A program made the position numbers and the translations under genes. A stretch of 64,000 nucleotides of DNA from positions 186,001-250,000 of the forward strand of contig NZ_FNCC01000006.1 of assembly GCF_900100955.1 (NCBI RefSeq). Reading direction: 5' to 3'. This DNA comes from Lentzea fradiae (GTDB lineage: Bacteria > Actinomycetota > Actinomycetes > Mycobacteriales > Pseudonocardiaceae). The notes under the pieces are model-generated. The model worked only from the letters and a program-made list of their open reading frames with translations, was not told where the DNA came from and ran no database searches. Positions 62,058 to 64,000 of the stretch are shown one piece after another. The number at the start of each line of letters is the position of its first letter. Positions within the stretch are counted from its first letter, which is position 1.

Positions 62058-63044
62058 TTAAATCCGCGCGTAGACCTCGGCCACGGCGCCGAACGCGGCC
62101 TTGGGCTCCCAAGTGCCGTCCTCGAACACCTTCACGACACCGACGCTGGCCATGTCGAGGTCACGGCCGGGGTCGCCGGGCCGGTGCGGGTAGTTGGCGA
62201 GCGCGAACAGGTAGACGAACGCGCCGTCGACCCCCTCCGCCTCGAAGGTCTCCAGCACCTCACGCAGGTACGTGGCCTGCTCGGCCTCGTCGCGGACGTA
62301 GCCGTCCTTCACCCGCACCGGCCGCCCGGTCTCGTCGTGCTCGACGATCTCCATGCTGCGCGGCGCCATCGCCCCCGACCCGCGCCACGGCGCCGTGCCG
62401 AAGCCGGTGATGGCGACCGGTTTCCCTTGCGCCACCACGTTCCTGATGCTCGCGGCGTACACGTCGGCCACCTCGGCCGACCGGATCAGCTCGAACGACT
62501 TGATGTCGAACAGCGTCCAGTCGGGGTTCTCGAACGGGATGCACGCGTACGTCAGCTTGCCGCCGAAGTGTTGCCGCACAACGGTCACGGCCTCGGCGAG
62601 GAACGCGTTGAGCCGTTCCGCCGCTTCCCGCATCCGTTCGGGCCGCCCCAGCGTCCGGCCGAGGCGGTCGCCGACGTCGTCGCCGGGCAGGAAGCCGGAG
62701 TTCATGATGCTGAGCTCGACGCCGGTCACGAACACGACCTCGGCGCCGGTGCTCCTGACCCGTTCGGCCCGGCGAGCGCAGTCCGCGAAGAGGCCGAGGA
62801 TCTCGTCCGGCGCCAGCTCCAGCGGGTAGGGCGAGAACCAGACCTCCAGGCCCAGCTCGGCGGCGGTCTCCGCGGCCCGTTCGAGCCGCTCCGGATCACC
62901 CCCGACGAGGTGGACGGCGGTGCAGTGCAGGTCGTCCCGGATGGCGGTGAGGTCGCGGCGGACCGCGCCGAGGTCGAAGTCGGGCAGGGAGATCTCTCCG
63001 TGGCGCACGAAACCGGTGTCGTACGCGATGCCTTTGGCTCGCAT
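62058..63044 (-). CDS. TIM-barrel-like protein of unknown function
   Basis: The 328-residue soluble protein looks like a glycoside-hydrolase-type barrel: opening KGIAYDTGFVRHGEISLPDFDLGAVRRDLTAI, strand-ending acidic residues in VWFSPYPLELAPDE, FVTGVELSIMNSGFLPGD, KLTYACIPFENPDWTLFDI and VAITGFGTAPWRGSG, then GAFVYLFALANYPHRPG. Similar actinobacterial proteins are often labelled abortive-infection or hypothetical, without evidence. No signal peptide exists, so it acts in the cytoplasm. It lies 42 bases upstream of the PARG gene on the same strand. Confidence 0.72.
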   Translation of the reverse strand: MRAKGIAYDTGFVRHGEISLPDFDLGAVRRDLTAIRDDLHCTAVHLVGGDPERLERAAETAAELGLEVWFSPYPLELAPDEILGLFADCARRAERVRSTGAEVVFVTGVELSIMNSGFLPGDDVGDRLGRTLGRPERMREAAERLNAFLAEAVTVVRQHFGGKLTYACIPFENPDWTLFDIKSFELIRSAEVADVYAASIRNVVAQGKPVAITGFGTAPWRGSGAMAPRSMEIVEHDETGRPVRVKDGYVRDEAEQATYLREVLETFEAEGVDGAFVYLFALANYPHRPGDPGRDLDMASVGVVKVFEDGTWEPKAAFGAVAEVYARI

Positions 63045-63096
63045 GGCCCAAAGCTACGCGAGAAAAGTGCGTGCACGCAAGTTTTCTTGTACGCAG

Positions 63097-63525
63097 TTAT
63101 GTTGGCCAGACGAGCAGCACCGGGCAGGGTGCGTGGTCGACGACGAACCGCGTCGCCGGACCGAGGCTGCGCGGACCGACATGGCCGACGTCCCGGCACA
63201 CAACCAGCAACGACGCGTTCGTGGCCGCTTCGACGACTTCGTGCTCGACCCTGCCGACACGGGCCTCTTTCGCGCAGGGCCGTCCCAGCCGCTCGGCGGC
63301 CGCGTCGAGCAGGCTCTCCGCGTGGTCGGCGGCGAGGCCGTCCAGGCGGGTGCCGGGGTCGCGTTCGGGATGACCGCGGCCGAGGAGCCCGGCGAACGCC
63401 CCGTGCGCCGCACCGGGCACGTCGTGGTCGCTGACGTGCAACAGCAGGACGTCCCCCGAGCAGCCGCGGGCCGCGTCGACGCAGTCCTGCCAGGTGTCGT
63501 CGGCGACCCACACGACCACCGTCAT
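63097..63525 (-). CDS. Universal stress protein (UspA family)
   Basis: The 142-residue single-domain protein starts with VVVWVADDT and ends in LLVVCRDVGHVGPRSLGPATRFVVDHAPCPVLLVW, the GPxSxxxxxHAPCPVL form of the nucleotide-binding loop. The segment typical for ATP binding (G-2x-G-9x-G-S/T) is therefore reduced to GHVGPRSLGPATRFV, close to the norm. UspA proteins respond to stationary phase or redox stress. It ends 52 bases before the TIM-barrel-like gene and begins four bases after the ArsB-like gene, so they may share a transcript. Confidence 0.87.
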   Translation of the reverse strand: MTVVVWVADDTWQDCVDAARGCSGDVLLLHVSDHDVPGAAHGAFAGLLGRGHPERDPGTRLDGLAADHAESLLDAAAERLGRPCAKEARVGRVEHEVVEAATNASLLVVCRDVGHVGPRSLGPATRFVVDHAPCPVLLVWPT

Positions 63526-63529
63526 GCCG

Positions 63530-64000
63530 TCATCCTCCGATCAGGTGCAGGGACGCCCACAGTGCCACGACCGCGCCGACGAGCGTGGCAGGCACGGCGA
63601 GCAGGCCGAGCCTCGTGAACTCCCCGAGGTTCACCTCGGTGTCGTGGTCGTGCACGATCCGCCGCCACAGCAACGTCGCCAGCGACCCGGCGTAGGTGAG
63701 GTTCGGTCCCAGGTTCACGCCCAGCAGCACCGCGAGCACCACCCCCGGCCCGGACGGCGCGACCAGCGGCAGCAGCACGAGCACCGCGGGCAGGTTGTTG
63801 ATCACGTTGGCCAGCACGGCGGCGACCGCCGCGACACCGAGCAGCGCGAGCAGCCCGTGACCGTCCGGGACCAGGTGCGCGAGCAGGTCGTCGAGGCCGT
63901 TGTCCACCACCGCCCGCACCACCAGCCCGAGTCCGAGCACGAACGCGAGGAACGGCAGCGAGGCCGCCCGCACGAGCTTGCGCGGGGTCGTGCGCCTCCT
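63530..64000 (-). CDS. ArsB/NhaD-type membrane transporter, C-terminal part (partial)
   Basis: The last 156 codons are in the window; the N-terminus lies beyond the right edge. Visible are four to five helices with the ion-transporter superfamily signature NVINNLPAVLVLLPL and NLGPNLTYAGSLATLLWRR, the second half-repeat of ArsB/CitM-type permeases. Anion or metalloid export is likely (arsenite, phosphate, silicate or a dicarboxylate); the key N-terminal half is missing. The stop is followed after four bases by the universal stress protein gene on the same strand. Confidence 0.85.
   Translation of the reverse strand, partial: RRRTTPRKLVRAASLPFLAFVLGLGLVVRAVVDNGLDDLLAHLVPDGHGLLALLGVAAVAAVLANVINNLPAVLVLLPLVAPSGPGVVLAVLLGVNLGPNLTYAGSLATLLWRRIVHDHDTEVNLGEFTRLGLLAVPATLVGAVVALWASLHLIGG

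Overview
The window is 64 kb of very GC-rich, densely packed actinobacterial chromosome. Two things point to the order Pseudonocardiales (Amycolatopsis, Saccharothrix or Lentzea type): tandem DUF3558 lipoproteins next to a PPE-domain protein and an EspG chaperone, and many GTG/TTG starts with TGA stops. The genus cannot be settled by reading alone. There is no rRNA, insertion sequence, transposase, integrase, CRISPR array or replication origin. Three tRNA genes are present (His and two identical Lys).

Layout. 1-1 kb: end of an AraC regulator and an alpha-toroid protein. 1.1-5.4 kb: a type VII secretion (ESX) accessory operon with a small Ala-rich protein, three DUF3558 lipoproteins, a PPE/Gly-rich substrate and an EspG-like chaperone. 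5.4-12.1 kb: a flavin-dependent 2-hydroxyacid oxidase, a fused SecDF, a TPR membrane protein, a rifampicin monooxygenase (Rox) with an upstream element resembling the rifamycin-associated element (RAE), and a Nudix hydrolase. 12.3-23.4 kb: an acyl-CoA ligase, a 43-residue secreted peptide beside a 16-bp tandem repeat, two bacterial PH proteins, a GlxA-type regulator with an MFS transporter, a HerA-like ATPase, oligoribonuclease, tRNA-His and an ABC-F protein. 23.3-30.8 kb: an L,D-transpeptidase, tRNA-Lys, and a polymorphic-toxin cassette (YbaB-like, EspC-like, 1514-residue RHS toxin, small downstream protein).

30.8-43 kb: a zone with several broken genes (PadR, TetR, an ECF sigma factor, a frameshifted unknown). 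Mixed with them are intact genes: a LuxR-type two-component system, two paralogous serine hydrolases, an old-yellow-enzyme/TetR pair around a perfect operator palindrome, a FAS1 lipoprotein, an M20 amidohydrolase and a second tRNA-Lys. 43-52 kb: a kinase, a VOC protein, a TAP-type peptidase, then a six-gene operon of two-component system, lipoprotein and MacAB-like transporter. 52-54.8 kb: two unknown proteins and a SigE-family sigma factor with its membrane partner. 54.8-59.7 kb: an orphan tailoring cluster (two-domain O-methyltransferase, aromatic hydroxylase, SDR, P450). 59.7-64 kb: a DUF4097 protein with a ribbon-helix-helix regulator, a bacterial PARG, a TIM-barrel-like protein, a universal stress protein and a truncated ArsB-like transporter.

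Most striking is the RHS cassette. Its N-terminus carries a WXG-like segment beside EspC-like and YbaB-like partners, suggesting export by type VII secretion. Its last 138 residues look like a toxin domain, possibly of ADP-ribosyltransferase type. The overlapping downstream gene, in the immunity position, reads like a free-standing domain IV of elongation factor G, the part of EF-2 that diphtheria-type toxins modify. This suggests, but does not prove, a toxin aimed at the translation elongation factor with a decoy-type immunity protein.
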